From NCBI GenBank assembly GCA_033439685.1, contig JAUEDM010000026.1, positions 1-15,072 of the forward strand: a DNA stretch of 15,072 nucleotides. The letters run 5' to 3'. Of this stretch, positions 1-8,661 are shown one piece after another; the stretch's first letter is position 1, and each line of letters begins with the position of its first letter. The notes beneath the pieces were generated by a model, which was given only the letters and a program-made list of their open reading frames with translations, ran no database searches and was not told the origin of the DNA. Position numbers and translations under genes: made by a program. The DNA comes from Apodospora peruviana (taxonomy: Eukaryota; Ascomycota; Sordariomycetes; Sordariales; Lasiosphaeriaceae).

Positions 1-15
1 TCCATGATTGTCTTC

Positions 16-1037
<1,022 letters not shown>

Positions 1038-1601
1038 GTGAAAGGATTGCAGGATCCATTTCGTGTTACGAACCCGGATTGGCTACGGGAGTTGACAGCT
1101 GCTAACAGCTACCCACGGCTGGCAACGGGAGACGACAGCCGCCTGACTGACCCAGGCGACCCGGTGTTCGTGTCCCGTGGGTCTCATGGGTCACTTCTCA
1201 TTGGCCGTAGTATTTCATATAGTCGCGAGAGTCTGGCACTCCCTTAGAGGATCTATTACGGCAGTAATCAATACAAGTACTTTGGCAATAGTTGTTGTGT
1301 CAACTGCGCAACTTGTGTGTTCTTTGGAACCGATACTCTTTGTGATTGCCCCCTACCTAAGACCTAACCCTTTGTGGCTCTGTGGAGCAACAGACACTCT
1401 TGTAGTTCTTGTGTTTGTCAAGAACACCCATACACAGATTGTTACACTTCGCGCATACTTTATTTCAACTATGTGGCGAGCCAGTGCAATGACCTAACCA
1501 AAACCCCCCTCAATCGCACAAGAATGCCAGAATACCAAAGGTGTCAGTCAGCCTTTGGAATTCTAATGGGTTATATACCGTTGACGGTCGCAATCAATTA
1601 A
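1038..1601 (+). pseudogene. Possible decayed gene with a cysteine-dense reading frame
   Basis: One plus-strand frame runs from the codon after a TAA at 1035 to a TAA at 1599-1601. It is interrupted only by TAG at 1245-1247 and TAA at 1365-1367, fewer stops than chance would give over 188 codons. The first part reads as an ordinary polar protein segment. The second and third parts hold about twelve cysteines, in clusters such as CCVNCATC, LCDC and CSSCVC followed by HPYTDC. There is no convincing ATG; the frame opens with GTG. A CTAAC branch-like word at 1364-1368 and a CAG at 1391-1393 could mark an intron end that removes the second stop, but no matching donor is obvious. The frame may be a remnant of a cysteine-rich protein or of a transposon. 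Part of the cysteine density may come from the TG/TC-rich base composition, and an overlapping frame (1177-1497) is also open. Confidence 0.2.
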
Positions 1602-2420
1602 ATCAGGCTCAGTCGCACCGACCGTCACAAACTACACTCGTTTAACAGTTAACCAACATTTCATTTCATAATATCACTCTTCATTTCCATTTCAGAATTA
1701 GGACGTAGTTTTGGTGATGTCTTTGTGACGACGACTAGTGGTGGCTTAGGGATGGTGACCCTAACCCTGGAAACCCCGCATCGCCGCCAGACATTTGAGA
1801 GAGACGCGTCGGAGGCGCGTACCGTTCACTCTTTTATTATTTTTTCCTTAGAGTAGAATCTTCGTTCGTAGAACCAATTGAACAGCTATCACTTCACGCC
1901 TTGAACCGCTGGCCGTGACACTTTTCACTGATAGAAAGAGCAGGATGTTTTTTAAAACCAAAATCATAGAAAGCTATAGTCATAATAAAGACCTGACTTT
2001 AAGCGGGATTTAAGCTGTAATTACCACTATGGAAACTTTAGAGGCGTAGCTACGTGATGATGTACGCACAGACCACTAGACAACTGGTTGCATCGTTTTC
2101 TGATTGGCCGTTGTGGGTCCAACAGACCTGGTGGGCGAAGGAGAGGTCTAGTCACGTGACCTGCGCACCTACACCACTTCTTTCGCTCGAGCGCACTGCA
2201 ATTTGCTCTTTCTTCTTTCTTCTTTGTCTTACTATTTTCGTAGCATACTATAGATTATAGGAGCTTGACCCTACTTCTTATGTGGCACGTGACAAGCTAG
2301 GCCAGCCCCTTTTGGGCATTCTGGCAGTGTATGGCGTGCGCTGGTTGATAAGCTAAGATAAAGGGGCTTGGTGTGCGGCACGCACATAAAGCAATGGGAC
2401 AAAGCTACAGCAACCTATAG
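1602..2420. other. Gene-free stretch
   Basis: No supportable gene. Noted: telomere-hexamer words in inverted arrangement (TTAGGG at 1746-1751, then CCCTAACCCT at 1759-1768), a perfect 10-bp palindrome GTCACGTGAC at 2151-2160 containing an E-box-type CACGTG core, and a pyrimidine tract at about 2206-2230. A 68-codon frame at 2054-2260 ends in a hydrophobic stretch but has no other support. Confidence 0.45.
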
Positions 2421-2439
2421 TGGTATTCATGGAATACCA
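2421..2439. repeat. Perfect short inverted repeat
   Basis: TGGTATTC at 2421-2428 and GAATACCA at 2432-2439 are exact reverse complements around the triplet ATG, so this could form an 8-bp hairpin. It could be chance, a protein-binding palindrome or a trace of a mobile-element end. No partner copy was found in the window. Confidence 0.5.
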
Positions 2440-2542
2440 AGCTAAAGAGCAAAAGAAAGAAAGAAGTAAATGTGAGGGCCAGACCAAGCAACACCGGTGT
2501 CATCCACGCGTGGTAAAGCCGGGTAAACCTGCTGCTGCAAGA

Positions 2543-2608
2543 GCAGCATCATCTCGTTCTGCTGCATCATCTCGTTCTGCTGCATCATCTCGTTCTGCTG
2601 CATCATCT
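2543..2608. repeat. 18-bp tandem repeat, about 3.7 copies
   Basis: Unit GCTGCATCATCTCGTTCT: the first copy (2543-2560) has one substitution, the next two (2561-2578, 2579-2596) are perfect, and a 12-base partial copy follows to 2608. Because 18 is a multiple of three, all frames through it stay open on both strands. They read AASSRS on plus, and DDAAER or MMQQNE on minus. This explains the long overlapping frames at 2420-2705, and no single frame is clearly the coding one. The minus-strand frames continue past the repeat with fairly protein-like sequence, so a fragment of a repeat-bearing protein cannot be excluded. Confidence 0.85.
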
Positions 2609-3010
2609 GCTGCAGCACCTCGGTATGATGGATTCGTCCTAGGCTCGCTTCCAGATTTTTGGGCCAAGAGACGGGCCAGCCGCCGGAAAGATGATGCGTA
2701 GGCACCTCAAAGATTGCCTTGCAGATACTATATAGGTGTGAAACTTACGTATGTTTCCCGGGCCCAATTGTATATTTCGCTGGACCAATGCATAATAATA
2801 ATGAAGGAGGCAAAGGTGGAAATTCACGTCCTCCTCACCCGCATGCTTCCCTTCTTAGTCACTGGTTCTGGATCTGGCCCTGTCTGTCTGTCTGAACGAG
2901 ATGGAGTACGTTACTTCATGTGATTCCTGCCCCGTACCATACGCTCCTCCAAAACTGCGGGATTTATGGTAAAAGCATGAGTCGTTGCTGTTCAAACCCC
3001 TGACAATGAA

Positions 3011-3445
3011 TTACTTTCGGCCAGGTTGGGGGATTGTCAGCATGAATTGAGGCGAATCTGGCTCACCGCGCATCAGGATTGGGTAAATCTCTTTGAAAAA
3101 CTTCCACTGCTTATTGGTTGCAGTGTCTCCAAGGCCTGACTCGGCGAGTTGGGGCGTGTGAGCAACGTGCCCATGAAATGAGCTAGTTCCGGGCCATCGC
3201 TGACTCGGGATCTTTACAGCCGTTGACATGGCGTAGTCCGTAAGAGCTTCATGGTCGTTATCAACCCCTTCAAGGTCTAATATGACGTCGTAATAGTCGT
3301 TGGTAACATCGGCTGCTCTACAGACGGCCGCAACCTGTAGGAGATCCGAGCTGGGCTTGTCCTTGAATATCTGACCGGTCCCGATAAGTTGCATGGAGTT
3401 GCGGTTACCGACGTCTATCCAACATTGATTGTCGTAACGGCAAAT
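3011..3445 (-). pseudogene. Protein-coding fragment (3' exon) of unknown gene; faint terpenoid-enzyme-like motif
   Basis: A minus-strand frame of 144 codons plus stop, with balanced protein-like composition. It starts right after TACTTAG (AG at 3447-3446), which could be a splice acceptor. The first ATG within it is at 3394. Visible motif: NDYYDVILDLEG, preceded by an amphipathic helix-like segment and followed by DNDHEALTDY. Its NDxxDxxxD spacing matches one aspartate-rich motif of UbiA prenyltransferases, although the membrane helices of that family are absent. It also loosely recalls the NSE metal-binding motif (ND-x-x-S-x-x-x-E) of class I terpene cyclases such as the Tri5 family, with D where S and E are expected. 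Both likenesses are inference only. A possible two-exon minus model joins it, in frame, to an exon ending at 3516 (donor GTATAC at 3515-3510, 70-bp intron). That upstream frame has no ATG and is leucine-rich, so the gene looks incomplete. Confidence 0.4.
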
Positions 3446-3510
3446 CTAAGTACTTAACCAGACTTGGCTAGAATGCCATACCAACTTCAGTAACCTGACA
3501 ATATACTCAG

Positions 3511-3779
3511 TATACCCTTCGAAACACACCCTCGCTGCTCATGACCCGCGCCGGGCTTTCACGCTCAGCCAGGCCGAATTCGAGGCAAAAATGAAACAAT
3601 GCGTTCGGAACCGCCTTGATCCGGCCACAGCTGGAATTGTCTTCATCAGGGCATATAACACAATGATACGGCGCTGGGTGCAAACTACCAGTGTCGAGTA
3701 CGACGGGTCTAAGCGGGACATTCGACAAATCGACGAGTACCAGCTCCGTAAGAAGGGGGATGATGGCAACAGCTCCTGA
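3511..3779 (+). pseudogene. Protein-coding fragment (C-terminal exon-like) of unknown gene
   Basis: This plus-strand frame reads as an amphipathic helical protein tail (for example AFTLSQAEFEAKMKQC, later IRRWVQTTSVEYDG) and stops at TGA 3777-3779. Just before it lies a textbook fungal intron end: CTGAC branch word at 3495-3499 and CAG at 3508-3510. No upstream plus-strand exon is visible; 3011-3445 codes, if at all, on the other strand. The helical pattern loosely suggests the C-terminus of an all-alpha enzyme such as a Tri5-type terpene cyclase, which would match the motif in the neighbouring minus-strand fragment. If both came from one gene, the locus has been inverted and broken. The alternative is that the minus-strand frame 3516-3854 is the real one and this is its shadow. 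Confidence 0.3.
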
Positions 3780-4467
3780 GGAGAGTGTGTCAGCTAGAAG
3801 CAGCAGCGCAACCAACCGTATCTCGAACAGCAGCACTAGTAATAGGAGTAGCAACTGTTTATTCGTCGCACGTTCTAAAATATGTGCGTACGAACATAAA
3901 ACCGTACTCTAGGTGAAATAACAACCGACAGAGTGGGAAGACACAATGAAAGAACATTACAAGGGGGTAACGATGGGGGTAGCGATGTGGTGAAACGACG
4001 CTGATGAGCCCGGCCACCTCCAGGCTTACTTGTAACCAGATTTCCCGAGACGTCTACTCACTACCTCGGAAGTGTAAGAACAACCTGAGCGGTATCCAGA
4101 TCATGACACCGTAGCTGGAGTGTTAATATGAACTGAAACAGGGGCAAAGTCGGAGTATTAATATAACCTTAACCCCAGTTTCCCAATCCCAAGGAACCAT
4201 ACATGCCTTTCCCCGGACCGGCTCTCAATCTCGGAATAACGTCTGGTGATTCTCCCTGCTGAGCCTTCGCTGGCTTCTGTGAGGCTGAATTGGCTATGAT
4301 GCTTGCTTCCATGCTAGTGGTGTTGGATACGTATAAGAACGCTTGCCCAGATGGTAGTCAGAGTGTTCTTCTTAGCGATCAGGCACGTCTTTCTCCTCAC
4401 AAAAGGAAAAAGAAAGAAAAAAGCAAAAAGAAAACCCAGCAAGACGTTGTCATACACTCTCGTCAAA
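3780..4467. other. Gene-free stretch, probable upstream region of the hydrolase pseudogene
   Basis: No supportable gene. An imperfect direct repeat (GGAGTGTTAATATGAAC near 4118 and GGAGTATTAATATAACC near 4152) and a purine-rich run at about 4400-4437 are seen. The purine run lies just upstream of the pseudogene start, where promoter or leader sequence would be expected. Confidence 0.4.
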
Positions 4468-5138
4468 ATGTATATATATATATCATCTCCGTCTCTCTCC
4501 TCGCGCTCCTCAGCCTCAGCCCAGCGGCTATCTTAACAGCCCTCTCGATCTCCAACACCAACTTACTAACCACCCGCCAAGCCCCTACCCCCGCCCCAGC
4601 CCACTCGATGGGCTTCATCGGCTGCTCCATGGCCGAGAACGTCGCGCAGGGCTACGTCGCCGTCGGCGGTCAGCGCATGGGGGGGGCCCCTACGGCACGT
4701 CAGGAATGGTCATGCAGTCCTGGACGTCCACCACGTCCGCCGAAGTAGCGCCTTTTCGACCAGCAGGTCGCCAAGTACGGCAAACCCGACACCTACCCGA
4801 CACTGTCTGGGTGCAGGTGTCCATGTTCTCGAACCCCGGGCGCCAAGTACGACGAAGTCAGACAGCTCATCGCCAAAGCGCGACGGCACGCCGCGCCGGG
4901 TGCGGCGATCTATATCACCGACCAGCCGGTGTATGAGGGTGACAGCACGGGCACGTTGGCAGGCGCAAATGGGCCGGAACTGACGGAGTCGTTGGCGAAG
5001 CAGGCTGCTGCTGACGCGAGTCTGAACGTTACCTACCCGGGGCAGCTTTTGAAGGAAGACGAGGTGGCGAATGGGTGCCATGCAAACACGGCTGGGCAGG
5101 CGTCATTGGGGAAGCAGGGTGTGGCTTTTTGGGGCTGA
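4468..5138 (+). pseudogene. Pseudogene of a secreted SGNH-hydrolase-like protein
   Basis: Joining three frames gives one continuous secreted protein of about 200 residues. It has a signal-peptide-like run (IISVSLLALLSLSPAAILTA), a block I-like GFIGCSMAENVAQGY near the N-terminus, a middle part (LFDQQVAKYGKPDT, VWVQVSMFSNPG, IYITDQPVYEGD), and the C-terminal ANGCHANTAGQ resembling block V (D-x-x-H), ending ...AFWG at TGA 5136-5138. Breaks: the ATG at 4468 is out of frame with the signal peptide across a TA-dinucleotide run; a frame change occurs in the G7 run at about 4679-4685; another lies near 4745-4752. An 11-bp tandem duplication of CTACCCGACAC at about 4790-4806 shifts the frame, and one extra G near 4838-4842 restores it. 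In the original frame translation stops at 4746-4748. SGNH hydrolases are esterases/lipases of the GDSL group; the substrate is unknown here. The expected catalytic Asp of block V is Asn. The gene is convergent with the reductase at 5268. Confidence 0.7.
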
Positions 5139-5267
5139 TTTACGGGAAACTTGTGCTCTTGGCCTTGAGGAAGGAATACATTGGATTACCAGCAAGGAGA
5201 AGCTAGGTATTTGGAAACCGGAGGAAAAGAAAACCTCATATGAACCCTATCCAAAGTCCAGCCACAG

Positions 5268-6032
5268 TTAGAAAGGAATCTTCCCCCCATCCGGTCCCAA
5301 AAGCCCCCCATCATGCTCCCCAACACTCTCCCTCGTCACCCCATCAATAAGCCTCACAACCCTCTCTGCACTCTGGTGAGGTGTATACTCCCCCCTTGCA
5401 GCCTCACCATAAACCTCAACAGCCACATTCCCCGAATCGGTGCTGACAGTACCAGGATGGATCGCCGTGGCAACCAGCCAGTCATTTTCGTAATACGTCC
5501 TCCTCACAAAGTGGTTCAGCGCCGCCTTGCTGGTACCGTAGCTGGCCAGATTGTGTTTCCCAGTAAAACGGACCATGCCCGTGCTACCGATGAGGGACGA
5601 GATGGCGATGAACTTGGGCTGCTTCTGGGATGACCTGAGAAGCTCGTAGAAGGCCTTGAACAGTTTGACCGCCCCGAGAACGTTGACTTCGAGTTGTTCG
5701 CGGAAGGTCTTGAGATCGACCGTGTGCGCGGGCTCGTTGTAGACGCAGATGCCGGCGTTGGCGATGAGGGTGTCGATGTGCTCGATCTCTTGCTCTTGCT
5801 TGAGAGTATGGGCGGCATCTTGGGCGTCGGTGTCGGAGGCGGAGTCGATTTTGATTAGCAGCAGTTTGCTGTCGGCGGCTTTGGGGAGGCTCGAGAGCTC
5901 GACGGAACTTGGGGACGTGACGTCGCGCACGGCTGCGATGACGGTGTAGGAGGGACGTTGGAGGTAGATGGCGGCGATGCTCTCTCCGATGCCCCGGCCG
6001 GCACCTGTGATGAGAACTGTGGTGGTGGACAT
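5268..6032 (-). CDS. Short-chain dehydrogenase/reductase (classical SDR), 254 aa
   Basis: Intact single-exon NAD(P)-dependent oxidoreductase with the Rossmann fold. The cofactor-binding motif TGAGRGIG is at residues 9-16, directly after the first beta strand. R36 at the end of the second strand suggests NADP(H) preference. NAG is at 92-94. The catalytic tetrad is N117, S146, Y165 and K169 (YGTSK), followed by HPG at 192-194, which closes the cofactor site. The length is normal for the family (about 250). The ATG at 6030-6032 puts the first beta strand right at the N-terminus, as usual, and the stop is TAA at 5268-5270. It has no signal peptide, so it is probably cytosolic. Overall it resembles fungal reductases of the Nor-1/AflM-like and sniffer-like groups, often acting on carbonyls in secondary metabolism; the substrate cannot be read from sequence. 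A G-rich minisatellite ends 21 bp before the start codon and may sit in the promoter or 5' leader. Confidence 0.93.
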   Translation of the reverse strand: MSTTTVLITGAGRGIGESIAAIYLQRPSYTVIAAVRDVTSPSSVELSSLPKAADSKLLLIKIDSASDTDAQDAAHTLKQEQEIEHIDTLIANAGICVYNEPAHTVDLKTFREQLEVNVLGAVKLFKAFYELLRSSQKQPKFIAISSLIGSTGMVRFTGKHNLASYGTSKAALNHFVRRTYYENDWLVATAIHPGTVSTDSGNVAVEVYGEAARGEYTPHQSAERVVRLIDGVTRESVGEHDGGLLGPDGGKIPF

Positions 6033-6052
6033 TGTTTGTAGTTACTGCAGGA

Positions 6053-6127
6053 AGGGGGGAGGATGTGAGGGGGGAGGATGTGAGGGGGGAGGATGTGAGG
6101 GGGGAGGATGTGAGGGGGGAGGATGTG
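6053..6127. repeat. 15-bp G-rich minisatellite upstream of the reductase
   Basis: Unit GGATGTGAGGGGGGA: four full, identical copies at 6061-6120, with partial copies at each end. Each unit carries a run of six G on the plus strand, which is the non-coding-direction strand for the reductase (C runs on its sense strand). Five regularly spaced G6 runs could form G-quadruplex or triplex structures near the transcription start. The copies are identical, which suggests recent expansion by slippage. Confidence 0.95.
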
Positions 6128-6540
6128 CAGTTGGGTGCTCAAATCTCAAACTTTGATGTCGTTGTAATTTGGTGAAAGCTCATAATATCTCGAAGACAGT
6201 GATGAAAGGACGAGGTACTATGTTACAACTTGCACGCATTCCATCGTACTTATCAATCTACCTGTCGCCACTGTGTCCTGCAGAGAGAGACCCATCATCA
6301 AATGTGCGAAATGTATCAGGCTCAGTGGGGGTCGTCTGGTAGGGTCGCGGTTTCTGCGGGGGCGGAAAGGGGGTGGGTGCAATGTCCAATTAAAAACACC
6401 AGTTCTTCCAGACAAAAACAGTGCCGGGGTCCAAAGTTCTTTGCGTAACCCAAGCCAACGGCACAAAAGCAACTCGGAAAATGATTCGTTTGGTTCTGGG
6501 CACACTTGGTGTAACCAACTGTATGGCTAACAAGATATGT

Positions 6541-6561
6541 CACAGACGCGACTCGAACTCG
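6541..6561 (-). repeat. Box B / T-arm-like remnant (Pol III element)
   Basis: Read on the minus strand, this stretch contains GTTCGAGTCGC (6558-6548), matching the Pol III box B core GTTCGANTCC except at the penultimate position. It could fold as a T arm with one mismatch. The adjoining CACAGACG(C/G)GACTCGA block is shared, 15 of 16 bases, with the element at 6761-6776. No box A is visible at the proper distance, so this is a truncated or decayed copy, not a tRNA gene. Confidence 0.35.
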
Positions 6562-6649
6562 TGAGCTCAAGAGTCAGTCAGTTACAATCGCATTATGAAT
6601 TTGGAATTGCAAAACAAAAAGTCAAAAAGCCAATCATGCCTCCCAAAAC

Positions 6650-6714
6650 TTAGCTCGTCTTGCTTGGAAGTCATCCTCTGGAACATTAGTTCTAAGTGTT
6701 AGCTCGTCTTGCTT
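6650..6714. repeat. Pair of 16-bp direct repeats
   Basis: TTAGCTCGTCTTGCTT occurs exactly at 6650-6665 and again at 6699-6714, separated by 33 bp. It lies between the two tRNA-like remnants and may be a trace of insertion or local duplication. Confidence 0.8.
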
Positions 6715-6761
6715 AGCAGCTGATCTCCAGAGATATATCCATGGTATTCTCTTAACCGACC

Positions 6762-6891
6762 ACAGACGGGACTCGACCCCGAGCCTTCGCATCCATGGTC
6801 GGAGGACGGCATGCGTTGCGGGCCCGACCGAAATCGACTAGCATTAATCGCACACCTTAGGTGACGCGCACTACCACTTGACCACGGAAGC
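6762..6891 (-). mobile_element. tRNA-derived Pol III element (SINE-like remnant or tRNA pseudogene)
   Basis: On the minus strand a full box A match, TGGTCAAGTGG (6884-6874), is followed about 95 bp later by a box B-like GGGTCGAGTCC (6779-6769). The latter sits in a T-arm-like hairpin (CGGG stem, loop GTCGAGT). After box A comes GCGTCACCTAAGGTGTGCG, which resembles an anticodon arm. The A-to-B spacing is about 55-60 bp longer than in an intronless tRNA, so either an intron-like insert is present or this is a tRNA-related SINE. The would-be acceptor strands (GCTTCCG at the 5' end, TCTGTGG after the T arm) do not pair, so a functional tRNA is unlikely. A second partial copy lies at 6541-6561 in the same orientation. 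Confidence 0.4.
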
Positions 6892-7141
6892 CATTTGGAG
6901 TTGTGTACGCCACCCAATCTTTGTTGGATGGGGAGGTCACTAAGGGAGCCTATATACCCTTTTACGACAACGAGAGTTTTTGACCATCCATAGTGCCGTC
7001 GCCGTCAACCCACGATCCTACTGCATGACATGACCATGCAGAGTCAATTGCTAATGTGCGAAAGCCAAAAAAAAGAATATGTCTTTTAGCTCCGTTGACA
7101 AATTGCCAATCACACCCAAACAATAAACCATTGCCATCCAC

Positions 7142-8129
7142 TCAATGAGGCCTGGTCTCTGGTACATAAAGGGTAGTGAAATTCCACGACTTCCCACCAT
7201 CTGCGGTCGACATCTTCCCACCAGTAGCCTTGAACTCCCAGTCCCCGCTGTGGTAAAAACTTTGATCCGGTTTGTTAAGCGTGATGGAGATATCCTCCCA
7301 ACCTGGAATGGAAGCCTCAGTCAGTTGCTGTTGGGGTCGGAAAGAAGGGTTAAAAATGACGTACTATGAGCCGGAGCAGGTGAACAGCTGCCCGATGCGC
7401 ACTCGATGGAGACGTAGAAGATCGTTCCGTGGTGGCCCTTGCCTGTAGCCGGAATCAGTTATAACCCGTCCTGCAATGTGTGAGTGAGTCCTTACTTGTT
7501 GAGATCTGAGACATCAGCTTGTCATTAAGATAGACCTTTTGATCCCATAGATTGGTCTGATTGTTCAGTTTGTCTGAGATAAATATGTGTAAGGTTTACT
7601 TCGAAGACAGCATTTCAAGGTCACTCGGAGTCTGGTACTTACAGTGGGTCTTGATCTTTGTTCCTGGGGCGGCGATTACGGGAGTGCCATTCTCGGCATT
7701 TTGCAGCCCTTTTAATAGGCAGAGCATCAGTAAAGAAAGAGCCACATCATCAGAACCTGGGTACATAACACGCACCTTTGAGATTATACGCAAACGTACA
7801 CCAGTTACGTCCGAGGTTGGTGCAGTAGTAGCTGCGGACCGTGTTAGCGTGCTTCATTGACAACTCTCTATGGGGGAGACGTTAAAGTCATACCTGACCT
7901 GCGAGTTCTGGGTAACCCCCTGAAGAAAGTCCTTCTTGTTCGTCATGATGGCGCTCCACAGGGCAACATCTCCGGCAACAGGGCTCGGGACGTCTCCGAC
8001 AACAAGCGTGGCCGCGGCTTCCTGGATCCAGGTGTCGCCCCGAGCATAAAGCGAAATAACGTCGAGGTTGCCAAGGCTTTGGCGGACGAATACTGCCACA
8101 ACGGCGGCAATGATGGCAGGTTCTTTCAT
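7142..8129 (-). CDS. Secreted protein of unknown function, 224 aa, six exons
   Basis: Exons (minus): 8129-7894, 7831-7776, 7708-7643, 7573-7496, 7442-7365, 7302-7142. The five introns are 53-69 bp with GT...AG ends; branch words CTAAC (intron 1) and CTGAC (intron 5) are clear. Splicing gives 225 codons in one frame ending at TGA 7144-7142. The N-terminus is a short basic/acidic start plus a hydrophobic stretch at residues 5-15, consistent with a signal peptide. Four cysteines at 82, 90, 160 and 165 could make two disulfides; N-glycosylation sequons lie at N124 and N212. The body alternates short beta-like segments (LWSAIMT, FLQGVTQN, GTKIKTHYKL, TIFYVSIEC, WEDISITL), suggesting a beta-sandwich. 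The LQGV element and layout faintly recall glutamic peptidases (eqolisins), but this is too weak to assign. The next gene upstream on the same strand also encodes a secreted protein. Confidence 0.85.
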
Positions 8130-8661
8130 TGTTGCTGCTGAAACTGAGCTTAATGTCCTGATGGAAAGATGGCACAGCAGTTGAAGCAGATCTCGACGCT
8201 GAGCCTGTAGCACACAACGGACCGACGAGTTGGTTCTCACGCTATTGTATACGAGGTTTGCATCCCCAAATCGTCGCTCGGACTCCAACTTAAACTGTTT
8301 CCCCTAGTGTTACCCAATCTCGACAACAATATTCAGAGGTATTACCCGACTGAATTTCCCGGAACCCCCGCTTTTCGAAGCCTTTGGATTCCTTCCATTC
8401 GACCTTGAACATTATATTATCTTCCAGGACATGGTTGCTTGATTAAACACTCCGAAATTTAGACTTTTATCTCGTATCATTGCCTGGGTGTAAGGAGACA
8501 AATATCTGGTAATAAGTAGCAGAAGAAGTTCTATGATATGGTTAAAGTAAACGTCAAGCGTTCTTGACAACGTAAACCTAAACTTGGCCGTGCCTCCAGA
8601 CCCTTTTTATACCCTTTCTATCCAGTCATTCAACCCGAATCGAGCAATCGTCCAGTCTCAC
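8130..8661. other. Intergenic region, promoter side of the 224-aa secreted protein gene
   Basis: 532 bp between two minus-strand secreted-protein genes. A minus-strand frame continues upstream of the chosen ATG at 8129 as far as 8288. The chosen start is preferred because the signal peptide begins there and its context CAACAATGA is favourable. Nothing else was recognised. Confidence 0.5.

Larger units (their letters stand above)
6128..7141. other. Intergenic region, about 1 kb, with tRNA-like remnants
   Basis: No protein gene could be supported. The region holds two tRNA-like Pol III remnants (annotated separately), a 16-bp direct repeat, and a TATATA word at about 6951-6956. The rest, including 6128-6500, shows no recognisable element. 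Confidence 0.5.

Noticed and set aside
3516..3854. Signal-peptide-like leucine-rich N-terminus on the minus strand
   Set aside because: The run has no ATG start and comes from CAG/AGC/AGT-rich sequence after the plus-strand stop. It is kept only as an alternative exon model.
4710..5081. Minus-strand 123-codon frame over the hydrolase pseudogene
   Set aside because: Arginine-rich antisense shadow of GC-rich coding sequence; the plus strand carries the recognisable protein.
5516..5818. Other frames inside the reductase gene
   Set aside because: Serine/arginine-rich shadows of the intact SDR frame.
5855..6142. Minus-strand ILPPH-repeat frame
   Set aside because: It arises from reading the G-rich minisatellite; it is not in the SDR frame and has no independent support.
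6218..6505. Minus-strand 95-codon frame
   Set aside because: Composition is not protein-like, there are no splice or start signals, and it lies in repeat-bearing intergenic DNA.
6762..6891. Functional tRNA gene
   Set aside because: Boxes A and B are present, but the acceptor strands do not pair and the spacing is too long.
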